Numbered from the stretch's first letter, positions 24,944 to 33,984 are shown. The stretch: 35,098 bases of DNA from an archaeon (GCA_021800035.1 JAJYZJ010000019.1:1-35098); one strand, 5' to 3'. The notes: generated from the letters alone by a model not told the origin. Numbers and translations: made by a program.

Positions 24944-25597
24944 ATGGCCATGGATTTCATTCGCCCAATTGCGACCACGTTTGACGTTTCAGAAGACGCA
25001 GTAAAATCCATAGCGCAATCTGGGAAGGTGTATGCCGAGCATGCAAAGGACGCACTCGCAGGCAGAAATCTGTGGGCGATTGACGAGGATGAGAGATTGG
25101 CGCTCTACTGCGTAACCCGGCTTGTAAATCCAACTTGTGCGGTCGAGACCGGAGTAGGCTCCGGAGTATCATCTTCGATGATCCTCGGTGCGCTCAAAGA
25201 CTCGGGATCTAAGGGTCAACTTCATTCAATCGATAAGGGAGAAAAGTATGGAAATGAGAGCAGATCTTACCCTGTTGGTTACATTGTCCCGGAAGAACTT
25301 CGCACTATATGGTCGCTGCATATCGGTAACTCGAAAGTCGAACTTCCGGCCCTACTCCATAAAGTCAAAAATATCCAGATGTTTCTGCATGATAGCGAAC
25401 ACACGCACGAGCACGTAACGTTTGAACTGAACGAAGCAAGAATGCATTTGAGCGAAGGGGTGATCGTAATCGATAATTACACATGGACCAATGCGCCAGA
25501 AGAGTTCGCGAGGAGAATCGGCTCAAAAGTAGTACACTTGACGGGTGACATGGCACTAATACCCTTAACGCTCGCAAGGAACAATCTCCATAGATGA
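24944..25597 (+). CDS. SAM-dependent class I methyltransferase (Methyltransf_24-like)
   Basis: The 217-residue protein has a Rossmann methyltransferase core. AVETGVGSGVSSSMIL is motif I (SAM glycine loop), LHSIDKGE is the acidic strand-2 end, and FLHDSEHTHEHVTFEL matches the D-x-x-H metal/substrate motif of the Methyltransf_24 group. IVIDNYTW follows as strand 5. Related proteins methylate small hydroxylated molecules or sugars, and no substrate can be named. An N-terminal helical region (about 1-60) may cover the active site. It starts 66 bases after sua5 and seems to have its own promoter. TTG at 24914 would add ten residues. Confidence 0.8.
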   Translation: MAMDFIRPIATTFDVSEDAVKSIAQSGKVYAEHAKDALAGRNLWAIDEDERLALYCVTRLVNPTCAVETGVGSGVSSSMILGALKDSGSKGQLHSIDKGEKYGNESRSYPVGYIVPEELRTIWSLHIGNSKVELPALLHKVKNIQMFLHDSEHTHEHVTFELNEARMHLSEGVIVIDNYTWTNAPEEFARRIGSKVVHLTGDMALIPLTLARNNLHR

Positions 25598-25604
25598 TGT
25601 AAGG

Positions 25605-26780
25605 TTGGATTTTTTGACCCGCCCGGAAGCGAAGCATAGTCGGTTACCTTACCTGGAGCCTCCACCTTATTCTCCCATCGAATGGGCGCTAGCTCAGGTC
25701 CACGGTAATGCCGTGATCAACCTTGCCAGCGGCTCTCCCGACCCACGGGTAGCGCCCATCGAGGAAATATCCCGAACTTCCAGAGAAATCCTCCGCGAGC
25801 TCGAGGCAACCGCGTTGATGTATCCCTCACCTGGAGGTGTTGAGCCGCTCAAGCGGTCAATCAGGAGGTGGTGCGAGTACTTACAACTCGGCAGAGGAAG
25901 AGTTACCGTGACTAGCGGCGCACAACACGCAATCAAGCTGATTTCTGAGCTCCTCCTCAGAGGGAGAAAGTTTGCGCACGAGGACCCGACATTCGTGGAG
26001 GGAATGTTCCCGTTGCTCGGTGCCGCGAGCGCAAACATTCCTATTCCAGTTGATTCTCTGGGAATGGATACTGATCGCCTAGAGAGTGCGCTCAGGTCCG
26101 GGTCAAGACCACTTTTGGTGTACTCTGTACCTACGTGCAACAACCCAACTGGCGTGACAATGACGCTCGAAAGGAGAAAGCACCTTCTTGAGCTGGCGGA
26201 TACTTACGACTTCACTATATTGGAGGACGACCCGTACCGGGCAGTGGCTCTTTCCCCTAGCACTTCGCTATACAAACTCCGACCTGACAGAGTCATTTAC
26301 GTGGGTAGCATGAGCAAGGTGATCTCTCCCGGTCTCAGAATAGGTTTTGTTTATTCCAAAGATGAGGAGCTAGAGACCCAGCTCTCTAGGCTCGCGCAAA
26401 CTGACTTTTCCACTTCAACTTTGAACCAATATATAGTATCTAGGCTGATTGATTCTGGCTTTGTTCAGGGTAGGGTAAATATGCTTAGGACACATTACAG
26501 GAGAAAGCTGCTGGTTATGCGCGACGCGTTAGAAAGTAACGACTTAACCCGCGAGGCCAGCCCAGAAGATGGATTTTTCACGCTTGTATCGTTCTCCAAG
26601 CCAAGCCTCGAGGTGTTCAAGGCTTCTCTCAGGCGGGGAGTTGTTTTTGTACCCGCGGAAAATTTCTATTACTCCAATACAAAAAGAGCAAGCAGGTTTG
26701 CACGTTTGAGCGCAGGGTATCCTAAGGAAGAAGATATAGAACCCGCTGTAAAGGTGATAGCGGATTCCGCAAGGCTTTAG
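25605..26780 (+). CDS. PLP-dependent aminotransferase, LysN/MocR-like
   Basis: This 391-residue fold-type I enzyme has NLASGSPDPR (39-48), SGAQHAI (104-110, PLP phosphate), EDPTFVEG, VPTCNNPTGVTM (175-186), LEDDPYR (207-212) and GSMSKVISPGLRIGFV with Schiff-base Lys238. The P-x-x-N-P-T-G and EDDPY patterns fit the 2-aminoadipate/MocR-type aminotransferase branch, active on aromatic, branched or aminoadipate substrates. It lacks the GntR DNA-binding domain of true MocR. The start is TTG, eight bases after the methyltransferase stop, so the two are probably co-transcribed. Confidence 0.88.
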   Translation: MDFLTRPEAKHSRLPYLEPPPYSPIEWALAQVHGNAVINLASGSPDPRVAPIEEISRTSREILRELEATALMYPSPGGVEPLKRSIRRWCEYLQLGRGRVTVTSGAQHAIKLISELLLRGRKFAHEDPTFVEGMFPLLGAASANIPIPVDSLGMDTDRLESALRSGSRPLLVYSVPTCNNPTGVTMTLERRKHLLELADTYDFTILEDDPYRAVALSPSTSLYKLRPDRVIYVGSMSKVISPGLRIGFVYSKDEELETQLSRLAQTDFSTSTLNQYIVSRLIDSGFVQGRVNMLRTHYRRKLLVMRDALESNDLTREASPEDGFFTLVSFSKPSLEVFKASLRRGVVFVPAENFYYSNTKRASRFARLSAGYPKEEDIEPAVKVIADSARL

Positions 26781-26812
26781 TAAATTCACATACAGGCGGA
26801 ATCTGGAAGAAA

Positions 26813-27496
26813 TTGACGGCTGAGAGATCTGTCGCTTTGGGCTGCGCAGGTCTAGTAATACTGCTCGTAGCCTGTTTTTCGAGCTATTACTACTTTGAAG
26901 ATCTCACTAACAAATCAGATTTCGTCGTGGCAGACCTTCCAAGCCAATATTCCGAAATTCAGAGATTGCCCCAGATAATTTTCCAGCGTCCGAACTCCCC
27001 TGCCGTGGTTATTTCGAACCAAAGCGGGCCTGGATTCACCACTATCGCGACTTCCGTGGACAAGAAACTTACGTCGCTCTTCCCGGAGATTTTGTCGGAA
27101 AAACCTCTCATCTCGTTTGTGATAGTTAATCTGACGCTAACTCAGTCGACAATGGGAGTCGCAGTAATCAGATTCGAGTCAAGCTCATATAACGAGAGTA
27201 AAGTGATATTTTCTTTAAACAGAACTCTATACTATGATATGTATACAACTTCTGAGGAGTACCTAGCCCAGAACGGAGGGCCACCCACCTTCCAATACTC
27301 TGTCTTCCAAGGTGGGCTCGGGGCATACTATTACACGGTCACGACTTTATTTGGAGTGACCGAATATGACTATGTTATTACTGCTCGAAGTGGGGAATAT
27401 CTTGGCATTGTGCAGTACGAATCAACCCTACCGCTCTCTATCTTCCAAGTCAATGCGTTAGCATATGCTGTGCTCAGTCAGGAGCTTCCTTCGTAA
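26813..27496 (+). CDS. Membrane-anchored exported protein
   Basis: This 227-residue protein has an N-terminal hydrophobic helix (LGCAGLVILLVACFSSYYYF, about 9-28) with a short polar start, so a signal anchor or signal peptide. The Cys in VACFS is in a lipobox-like place but the context is not convincing. The exported remainder is beta-rich, with aromatic-rich segments (YYDMYTTSEEY, FQGGLGAYYYTVTTLFG) and several N-x-S/T sequons. No enzyme motif is recognised. It starts (TTG, with GGAAGAAA just upstream) 32 bases after the aminotransferase stop and may be the fourth gene of the same transcript. Confidence 0.65.
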   Translation: MTAERSVALGCAGLVILLVACFSSYYYFEDLTNKSDFVVADLPSQYSEIQRLPQIIFQRPNSPAVVISNQSGPGFTTIATSVDKKLTSLFPEILSEKPLISFVIVNLTLTQSTMGVAVIRFESSSYNESKVIFSLNRTLYYDMYTTSEEYLAQNGGPPTFQYSVFQGGLGAYYYTVTTLFGVTEYDYVITARSGEYLGIVQYESTLPLSIFQVNALAYAVLSQELPS

Positions 27497-27523
27497 ACGA
27501 GCCAAGAACGACCGGCCCTGCAA

Positions 27524-27937
27524 ATGGAAGGAAGCCAGCATCCAACAGTGTTTAAGTCCTCAAATGAACCAGAAAGCACGCAGTTGAGTCTAGACTTCGC
27601 TCAAGGCATTCAGCCAGACGAACGAATTTTTGTCCGGATGAGGGGGAGGTTATTGGGGAAGACCAGAGCATCGGGAATCGTGTACTTGACCAGCCGAAGA
27701 TTGCTTATAATCTCAAGGCAGGGTGTGCTTGCCAAAAGGGACACTCCGGTTTTTGAGGTTGCGCTCGATAGAATCGTTTACGCACGCATAACGGGTTTGC
27801 TTTCCAAGTCAATCTGGTTTGGAGTGTCGTCAGGAACGGGGTTTATCGCGCCGTTCAAACTCAGAGTCACCAACGCCCAGGCGTGGGTCGCCGCCTTCAG
27901 AAGGGCAAAAGTGGGTGTTTCAGTTCCTGAAAGATGA
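27524..27937 (+). CDS. PH/GRAM-like domain protein
   Basis: This 137-residue soluble protein has a disordered start (about 1-25). A single domain follows: ERIFVRMRGRLLGK, ASGIVYLTSRRLLIISRQG and PVFEVALDRIVYARI. The order of strands, with the Y/W-L-T-x-x-R-L-hydrophobic-hydrophobic signature, resembles bacterial-type PH and GRAM domains. It ends in a C-terminal helix (AQAWVAAFRRAKV), as in PH folds. Such domains bind lipids or proteins at membranes. It lies 27 bases after the exported-protein gene and is the last gene in the plus-strand run. Confidence 0.6.
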   Translation: MEGSQHPTVFKSSNEPESTQLSLDFAQGIQPDERIFVRMRGRLLGKTRASGIVYLTSRRLLIISRQGVLAKRDTPVFEVALDRIVYARITGLLSKSIWFGVSSGTGFIAPFKLRVTNAQAWVAAFRRAKVGVSVPER

Positions 27938-28030
27938 ACCGCCCTATTCAGGAGATTGGAGCACCCGTATACGGTAGGCATTATAGCGTCGAATTAAGCT
28001 GGTAGATGGCGTGCCTTCCACCTTATGGGA

Positions 28031-29857
28031 TCAAATAAAATCGAATGGCCGTCTGCGAACCGGAGACTCAAGATGCTCCTGGTAATTTAGCGCCGTGTCC
28101 CACTCAGCTCCAATCCAAGAACTGTAAACCCTCTTCTGTTCTTGGGTGGCTGTTTCCGTCTTGATTATTCTATTTTCCAAAGCAGGATAATCCGCTACCG
28201 TGGCCTGCAAATCAATAAGCACTCCCTTTCTGGATACAGCCAAACCGAGTCCTACGCCTGCTCGGGCTGCCTTGATAAGGTAAGAAAAGCGAGGCAGGTC
28301 GACCCTTAGTTTGTCAACGGCGATTATCTCGTCATCTGGTGCTAATCCCGCCTCTTCGGCAGCGCTCCCTGCGAGGATTTCACGAACCACAACTCTCCCT
28401 GCGTCGGACGTGGCTTTTAGGCCCAGAAAACCCGTCACCTCCGACGGCTTTTGCTTGGGAGAAAGCTTGAGTCCAGCATATGAAAGGTATCTTGAGTAAT
28501 CTACTAACTCCCTCCCCCGCACACGCCGCTCGAATATTTCGCTAATCCCTTCTCCGCCTATTTCCTCGCATACTTTCTGGAATTCTTCCTCCGTGTATCC
28601 AGCTGCCTTCTCCAGATAGGTGCCTTTGTAGACCTCCCTCATTACATCGTCGAGAGTCTTTGCACAACCAGTGTTTCTCCTTATCTGAAGGTCAAGAAGC
28701 GCTCCTATCACAGTTCCCTGAGTGTAGTATGAGAGTTGGCTGTTTGGGTCGGTCTCGTTTCTTCTATAATGCTTGATCCAGCTGTCAAAACTCCCTTCTT
28801 CGGCGCTCTGCCATCTGCTCCCAGGTAATGAAATCATCTGGTTAATTGAGTCACATAGGGAATCCAAGTATTCCTCAACTGATAAGATGTTGGACCGCCT
28901 GAGCAACAACTCACCGTAATAGCTGGTCAGCCCCTCAGCAACCCAAAGAGACCTTGTATAGACCTCGCGCGAATAATCGAATGGGCCGAGTCCCTCGGGC
29001 CTCATTCTCTTCACATTCCAGGCATGGAAGAATTCATGGCTGAAAAGCCCAAGACTCCTACGATATTCAGTCTCTGATCGAGTAGCTAGGTATGAATACG
29101 TGCATAGAGTGCTATTTAGATGCTCCAGCCCGCCAGAGGAGTCGGACGTGACATCAATGAGGAATACGTATCGTTCGAAAGGCACCAGCCGGAAAACGGC
29201 TGCAGAATGGTGGACTATCTTCTTCAGATCCTCCACTAGCCGAGCATTGTCAAGGGTAAAGGGATCGAAGATGCTTACTTCGTATTTGGTCCCGCCTTCG
29301 ACAAATGTATGGACTTCTTGGTTGCCTATCTCAATAGGAGAGTCTATTAAAACGTCGTAGTCAGCTGCCTCAAAACTCCAACTCTTGGAATCGGATGATG
29401 CCATTTTCAGACCTGTTGATATGACATTCCAGGGCTCATGCCTGACGACGCGCAATACACTCGGCTGGTTTGACATTCCAGCTGGATAGACGAAAATGCT
29501 AGCCCCATTCACAACTGCGTGGCGCTGGTCGAGATAACTCGTATCGACCGTAGGCTCGAAAGCATATACCTCATATTCGAAACTCAAAGAGCAAGCGCTG
29601 GAACGATGCACGGCCCAGGTGCTCTTGTCTTTCTTCGTGACTTTAAGGGAGCGGCCGGTATCTGAATCATATGCCCGCACGCCCCGAACGTTTTTCGCAA
29701 AATCTCGAACAAGATACGAGCCCGGCGTCCATGCGGGCATCGAAAACTCTAGCGTATCTGGGTGCTCAGTGCTTAGCCGGGTTAAACTCAGTCTCACTTT
29801 AAAGTAGTGGGTCCTTGGCTCATTCATGCTCAGCTCGTAAGTCAGGGCGGCACACAA
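28031..29857 (-). CDS. M61 family glycyl aminopeptidase-like protease with PDZ domain
   Basis: This 608-residue protein starts with the beta-sandwich N-terminal domain typical of M61 (YELSMNEPRTHYF..., PAWTPGSYLVRDFAKNV). The zinc site follows: HEFFHAWNVKR (His274, His278; HExxH) and WVAEGLTSYYGE (Glu308). SGGLEHLNS (241-249) is the family substrate loop. A PDZ domain lies at about 480-560 (GFLGLKATSDAGRVVVREILAGSAAEEAGLAPDDEIIAV). No signal peptide is seen, so it probably acts in the cytoplasm on peptides with small N-terminal residues. The start is TTG, with a TATA box about 30-35 bases upstream; ATG at 29827 is the alternative. Confidence 0.92.
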   Translation of the reverse strand: MCAALTYELSMNEPRTHYFKVRLSLTRLSTEHPDTLEFSMPAWTPGSYLVRDFAKNVRGVRAYDSDTGRSLKVTKKDKSTWAVHRSSACSLSFEYEVYAFEPTVDTSYLDQRHAVVNGASIFVYPAGMSNQPSVLRVVRHEPWNVISTGLKMASSDSKSWSFEAADYDVLIDSPIEIGNQEVHTFVEGGTKYEVSIFDPFTLDNARLVEDLKKIVHHSAAVFRLVPFERYVFLIDVTSDSSGGLEHLNSTLCTYSYLATRSETEYRRSLGLFSHEFFHAWNVKRMRPEGLGPFDYSREVYTRSLWVAEGLTSYYGELLLRRSNILSVEEYLDSLCDSINQMISLPGSRWQSAEEGSFDSWIKHYRRNETDPNSQLSYYTQGTVIGALLDLQIRRNTGCAKTLDDVMREVYKGTYLEKAAGYTEEEFQKVCEEIGGEGISEIFERRVRGRELVDYSRYLSYAGLKLSPKQKPSEVTGFLGLKATSDAGRVVVREILAGSAAEEAGLAPDDEIIAVDKLRVDLPRFSYLIKAARAGVGLGLAVSRKGVLIDLQATVADYPALENRIIKTETATQEQKRVYSSWIGAEWDTALNYQEHLESPVRRRPFDFI

Positions 29858-30271
29858 ACTAGTTCGGGTATCGAATTCACCGCTGGTTATATGGTTTAAT
29901 ACGAGTTCGTACTAAGGTCAGGAAGAGGGTTATACTTGAGCAAGTGGCAAAACGTAATCCAGCTCAACGTGGTTTAAGCATGCTCCTGTATAGATTCATA
30001 TACGAATTGATGTCATCAAAGAGTCAAGAGAACGAGGGTATAACTCTATGAGTTAATTGTTTGGCCGATTCCTCTCCCGCCCCAAGGGTGTGCATATCGC
30101 CGGTGAATTTGATGGATGCAAGAATCTCTCTACCGCACTCAATTGGCGCTCAACCCCTATCGAATTTTACTTAATTTGATGACGTTTTGATACTACAATA
30201 CCCGTCTACAGCAAAAGTTGGCTTTCTGCAGATATTACGGAGATATGGCTGAGATAGCTGTCGAAATTCGG
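29858..30271. other. Intergenic region, 414 bp, no convincing gene
   Basis: It lies upstream of the protease and downstream of the polytopic membrane gene (both minus). Apart from the protease promoter, I see only AT-rich stretches and a small inverted repeat GTATA-GATTCA-TATAC (29988-30003). No open frame longer than a few dozen codons with protein-like composition was found. It could contain an RNA gene, but nothing diagnostic is visible. Confidence 0.45.
29887..29892 (-). promoter_or_regulatory. TATA box for the M61 protease
   Basis: ATATAA on the minus strand, centred about 32 bases before TTG 29857, preceded by ATTAAACC that may be a B-recognition element. Confidence 0.5.
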
Positions 30272-31009
30272 TTATGATGAGGGCGCAGTTCCCTTTAATA
30301 GCGCCTCCTGGGGCAGTCGCTCGTTCTCTGAGTGCCGATTGGCGAACATATAGACTGCAAGCACAAACACAAGAAAGATGGGCAAAAGCACAAGGTCAGA
30401 GAACGCTAGCCCTGGCACTGATTCTGCGTACCAGAATACAGAGAACGATAACAGCAGCGCCGCAACAGGAATCTTCATGCTCGCCTGTTTGATTCTTCGC
30501 ACCTGAGATTTCAGAGCGAGCGTAGCTACGATGACAACAGCGAATCCCAAGGAAAGCCCCGAAAGCGCGGAGTCGTAATTTATCGGAATCAGTGCCACTA
30601 GGACAATCGCCGCTTCGAATGCTTCAATTGCTCCAACAGAAAATCCAGTGAGAAACAACCCCTTTCCTTCCTCTTCGTGGTGGCTGCTACTTCCTGGCGC
30701 TCTGGAGCGCAGCACTGCCCTCCTTGCGCTCCTTGTGAGCCTAAGTCCGAAATAGAGAAGCAGAGTTGCCGCGAAGAGGCGCACGGGAGTGACAGGAAGT
30801 AGGGATATCAACTTCCCGACCGCTACTGTCGGAGCCAGCACAACGACCACCCCCAGAATCACGAATAGGAACGCATCCCCTTTATGAGAGCTAGCGTAAA
30901 GAGCCAAGCCAACCGCTGCGGCCTCGGCCATTTCTAGGATGGTAATTCCAGCTGCTGCCAAGAAGATTCCAATATCGACCATGCTTGGCCAATCACCCCA
31001 CTTACCCAA
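30272..31009 (-). CDS. Polytopic membrane protein with duplicated ExxE motif
   Basis: This 245-residue protein has about seven membrane helices. Two similar helices carry the motif Glu-x-x-Glu-Ala: ILEMAEAAAVGLALYA (about 24-39) and IEAFEAAIVLVALIP (about 128-142), which suggests an internal two-fold repeat with paired acidic residues in the membrane. This recalls cation transporters such as the FTR1 iron permease (REGxE) or UPF0016 (ExGDKT), but neither signature is complete. A charged, His-containing loop (SSHHEEEGKG) lies just before the second motif and may bind a metal. The TTG start is 84 bases from the divergent DUF2299 gene; ATG at 30982 is the alternative. Confidence 0.7.
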   Translation of the reverse strand: MGKWGDWPSMVDIGIFLAAAGITILEMAEAAAVGLALYASSHKGDAFLFVILGVVVVLAPTVAVGKLISLLPVTPVRLFAATLLLYFGLRLTRSARRAVLRSRAPGSSSHHEEEGKGLFLTGFSVGAIEAFEAAIVLVALIPINYDSALSGLSLGFAVVIVATLALKSQVRRIKQASMKIPVAALLLSFSVFWYAESVPGLAFSDLVLLPIFLVFVLAVYMFANRHSENERLPQEALLKGTAPSS

Positions 31010-31066
31010 AAACCTTGGGTTGAATCAACTTGTCAACAAGCATGATAAGGTCAAACCAAAGCTCAA

Positions 31067-31075
31067 TTAATATAT
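31067..31075 (+). promoter_or_regulatory. TATA box for the DUF2299 gene
   Basis: TTAATATAT/C is centred about 22-24 bases before TTG 31093, near the spacing of leaderless promoters. Confidence 0.5.
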
Positions 31076-31092
31076 CCCTCATGTGAACTCCG

Positions 31093-31590
31093 TTGGAATC
31101 GAAATTGCTCGATGAGACAAGCCAGAAGGTAAGTCGCTGGCTTCAGGAAGCGGGGCTTTCTGTTTCAAACACTCAGAATGTACCAGATTACTACAATGTC
31201 ACCGTTTCGCCTGCGCCTCCGGCTACTGGCCCGGTGCTGACCGTGGCAAAACCCAAGGCCGAGACTCCGTTTTATGCGGTCGGCATGGGAGTGGCCATAC
31301 ACCCCGATCACAGGAACAAGTTAAATGCCGAAACAAAACAAGAGAGAGGAAGCTTCCTTAGCGAAATCAGATATGCCTTTCTGCTGATGAACGTGGATTT
31401 TATGTTCATACCTCCGCAGGGTGAAGTGCCTCAACATATACAGATTGTAAAACTCACTTTCAACGACGGACTAACGCAAAATTCGCTTTTCAACACGTAT
31501 ACCAACGTAAGAAACGCTGGACTCTATGCTATATGGAAGTTTGTGGAGAGATATGGTCAGCCAGATATTGTCCCACATGGCATAGTGTAA
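31093..31590 (+). CDS. DUF2299-like protein
   Basis: This 165-residue soluble alpha-beta protein has an N-terminal helix (TSQKVSRWLQEAGLSV), a strand with PDYYNVTVSP, then a central IHPDHRNKL and helix SFLSEIRYAFLLMNVDFMF. It ends with IQIVKLTFNDGLTQNSLFNTYTNVRNAGLYAIWKFVERY. The D-G-L-T-x-x-x-F/L-hydrophobic segment followed by a long helix resembles DUF2299, a family mostly found in archaea. Its biochemical role is unknown. TTG start with a TATA box just upstream; no operon partner on this strand. Confidence 0.6.
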   Translation: MESKLLDETSQKVSRWLQEAGLSVSNTQNVPDYYNVTVSPAPPATGPVLTVAKPKAETPFYAVGMGVAIHPDHRNKLNAETKQERGSFLSEIRYAFLLMNVDFMFIPPQGEVPQHIQIVKLTFNDGLTQNSLFNTYTNVRNAGLYAIWKFVERYGQPDIVPHGIV

Positions 31591-31627
31591 AAACCTAACA
31601 CCGTTTGTTCCGTAGAATCGTTACTAA

Positions 31628-31994
31628 CTGCTAACTAAAAGGGATTATCCAACTTCGAATCAGGACTTCGAGGACCCGAAGTGGTTGCTTGGAGATGGCC
31701 CTCTGAGCCTTGCGCATCATCTCTCCTTCTGCTTTTACGCACAATGTCGGCCCTCTCGAGCGCCGATTCGGAGCTTCTGCTAGCGAAGATTCTCCTGCGT
31801 CACGACTGGCTCCTAGCAAAGGGCAGGCACTCTTCTCAATGTATGCGGAGCTCGACCTCTACTGCAGGGATTGCACGAGCCGAAGCGTGGTCAGGGGCTT
31901 TCTCGAGAGCACGATACATTACTACCCCCGTCGAACGCTCTGCTGTTGGGCTGTGAAATCGGGGCTTCCGCGTCCACGGAGACACAAGGCATAA
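31628..31994 (+). pseudogene. Possible frameshifted gene remnant
   Basis: The frame containing 31643 is open from 31628 to the TAG at 31781 and includes FEDPKWLLGDGPLSLAHHLS, which has ordinary protein composition, but it has no ATG, GTG or TTG near its beginning. The frame one base over runs to 31994 and includes LFSMYAELDLYCRDC and VVRGFLESTIHYYPRR. A frameshift near 31745 would join them into one protein of about 115 residues with a CxxC. No family is recognised. It could also be chance; the lack of a start argues for decay. Confidence 0.3.
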
Positions 31995-32116
31995 AACCCA
32001 GCTAAGTGGCATAGGAATCTCATTTGCGAGAGTTTGCAGGGCATCTTTCGAATGTATCTCTGGTCACTTATCCTACGAATTCCAAAGCTGGATAGGCTCA
32101 ATGCGATTCCCGAAAG

Positions 32117-32125
32117 CTTTATTGA
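32117..32125 (+). promoter_or_regulatory. TATA-like box for the acyl-CoA synthetase
   Basis: CTTTATTGA is centred 26 bases before ATG 32147, but only 8 before the in-frame TTG 32129. It therefore favours the ATG. Confidence 0.5.
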
Positions 32126-32146
32126 GCTTTGAGTCCAGTTACCTCC

Positions 32147-33781
32147 ATGAACAACACTTATCAGCTGAACATCAGGAAGCTCCTTACTCTTACTCTGCAT
32201 AGGCCTTCGTCGAGCGAGGTTGTCTACGGAAAGACACGCAATAGCTGGAGAGCGACGCTAGACAGGGCAAAGAGGCTCGCCTCAGGCCTAGAAGCAATGG
32301 GAGTCGGGAAAGGCTCTAGGGTAGCAGTCGTTGACTTCGACACAAACCGCTACCTCGAGTGCTACTACGCAATCCCCATGATGGGAGCGGTGCTGCATAC
32401 CGTGAATATTCGCCTGCCGCCAGATCAAATAGGATATACCATCTCGCATGCTCAGGATGACTTCATAATCATTCGCGACGAATTTCTGCCCCTTGCCGCC
32501 AAGCTTGCACAGCATGCTACAAGTGTCAAGGGTCTAGTTACGATGAGCGATACAGGTTCAATCCCACAGGTTCCGCTACCGAACACGCATTACTACGAAG
32601 ATGTTATTTCGTCTGGAAGTTCGAGCTACGAGTTCCCAGACGTAGATGAAAATTCCATGGCAACCCTATTCTATAGTTCTGGCACAACTGGCCTTCCAAA
32701 AGGGGTCTGGTTCACACACAGGCAGCTCGTGTTACACACGCTGGGCGCCGCTCTTGCGCTCTCCGCGTTCAGCGGGCAATTCAGGCTTGATTCGAACGAT
32801 GTTGCCATGCCTCTCGTGCCTTTCTTCCACGTCCACTGCTGGGGCTGGCCATACAGCGCGGGCCTCCTGGGGCAGAAACTTGTGCTCGCCGGCAAGTATG
32901 AGGCAGGAAAGATACTGGAACTTGTGAAAAACGAAGGAGTTACGGTTTCAAACATGGTACCCACCGTGCTGAATATGGTAGTGAACCACCCGTCTGCAGA
33001 AAACTACACTGATGCGCTCTCCAAGTGGAAGGTGATTGTTGGTGGGAGTGCGCTCCCCCACGAGGTAGCAACCCGAGCAAGAAAGCTTGGGATTCATATT
33101 ATGACCGGCTACGGTTTGAGCGAAAGCGCGCCTGTTCTCACGCTTTCGCTCCCAACTGAGACGGAGAGGGAGCTGACTGAAGACGAAACGTTAGAGTCAA
33201 TAGGGCTAAAGGCCGGCTTGCCGGTCCCACTCGTAGAGCTCAGGACCGTCACCAGTCAGTTGGCTGATGTGCCGAGGGATGGGAAGACACCCGGCGAGGT
33301 GGTAGTCAGAGCTCCGTGGTTGACTGACGAATACTACAAAGATCCCTCAGGAACTCAGCTGTTATGGTCTGGAGGGTGGATGCACACCGGAGACCTTGCC
33401 GTAATGGATAAAGACGGTAGGATAGCAATAGTAGACAGGATTAAGGACACCGTGAAAAGCGGCGGCGAGTGGATACCTACAATACTGCTTGAGGACCTAT
33501 TGATGCGCCATCCGGCAGTATACGAAGCCGCCGTGGTGCGAGCGCAGCATCCCAAATGGGAAGAGAGGCCGGTTGCGGTCGTCTCAATGAGACAAGGAAA
33601 GAGTGTAAAAGAGGAGGAGCTGAGGGCACATCTAGAAACCTACGTAACCGAAGGAGTGATAAGCAAATTCTGGATTCCTGACAGGTTTGTGATTGGTTCC
33701 GAGCAGCTCCCGAAAACTTCTACCGGAAAGATAGACAAGAAGCCTTTGAGAGAGAAATATGGCGCAATTCTCATGCAGTGA
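32147..33781 (+). CDS. AMP-forming acyl-CoA synthetase (FadD-like)
   Basis: This 544-residue adenylate-forming enzyme has the full set of ANL motifs: P-loop FYSSGTTGLPKGV (about 175-187), PFFHVHCWGWPYS (about 225-237), GGSALP, GYGLSESAP (321-329), GGWMHTGDLAVMDKDGRI (A8 hinge region), RIKDTVKSGGEWIP and the catalytic Lys in LPKTSTGKIDKK near the C-terminus. It activates a carboxylic acid as acyl-AMP and transfers it to CoA. The family resembles medium/long-chain fatty acyl-CoA ligases (alkK-like), but chain length is not predictable. ATG 32147 is chosen over TTG 32129 on TATA spacing. No beta-oxidation genes are adjacent. Confidence 0.92.
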   Translation: MNNTYQLNIRKLLTLTLHRPSSSEVVYGKTRNSWRATLDRAKRLASGLEAMGVGKGSRVAVVDFDTNRYLECYYAIPMMGAVLHTVNIRLPPDQIGYTISHAQDDFIIIRDEFLPLAAKLAQHATSVKGLVTMSDTGSIPQVPLPNTHYYEDVISSGSSSYEFPDVDENSMATLFYSSGTTGLPKGVWFTHRQLVLHTLGAALALSAFSGQFRLDSNDVAMPLVPFFHVHCWGWPYSAGLLGQKLVLAGKYEAGKILELVKNEGVTVSNMVPTVLNMVVNHPSAENYTDALSKWKVIVGGSALPHEVATRARKLGIHIMTGYGLSESAPVLTLSLPTETERELTEDETLESIGLKAGLPVPLVELRTVTSQLADVPRDGKTPGEVVVRAPWLTDEYYKDPSGTQLLWSGGWMHTGDLAVMDKDGRIAIVDRIKDTVKSGGEWIPTILLEDLLMRHPAVYEAAVVRAQHPKWEERPVAVVSMRQGKSVKEEELRAHLETYVTEGVISKFWIPDRFVIGSEQLPKTSTGKIDKKPLREKYGAILMQ

Positions 33782-33893
33782 GCCAGCTGAAGTAATTTGC
33801 TACGCCAGCTTTGACCAGCAAATACTCTCACAGTATGCCAAAATTTCATAGGAATATAATGCAGATAAATGTCAATAAATCTTACATAACTAT

Positions 33894-33977
33894 ATGTATC
33901 ACATTCGAATAGTTTACAAGTCAGGTAGATTCCACGGCTTTCCGGAGGAGGAGACCTCATACAAAGGGAGGAATTGA
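33894..33977 (+). CDS. Possible 27-residue miniprotein
   Basis: ATG at 33894 opens a 27-codon frame (MYHIRIVYKSGRFHGFPEEE, then TSYKGRN) with alternating hydrophobic and charged residues, as in a beta hairpin. AT-rich GATAAATG (33864-33871) is centred about 26 bases before the ATG, the leaderless spacing. A GGGAGGA site after it precedes another ATG (33984) that opens only 13 codons. Support is limited to promoter spacing and composition. Confidence 0.3.
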   Translation: MYHIRIVYKSGRFHGFPEEETSYKGRN

Positions 33978-33984
33978 GACAACA

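Larger units (their letters stand above)
31591..32146. other. Intergenic region with decayed coding-like sequence
   Basis: The 556 bases before the acyl-CoA synthetase contain no intact gene. Two successive plus-strand frames (31628-31783 and 31710-31994) look like parts of one frameshifted gene and are listed as a pseudogene. After 31994 there is only the synthetase promoter. Confidence 0.45.
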
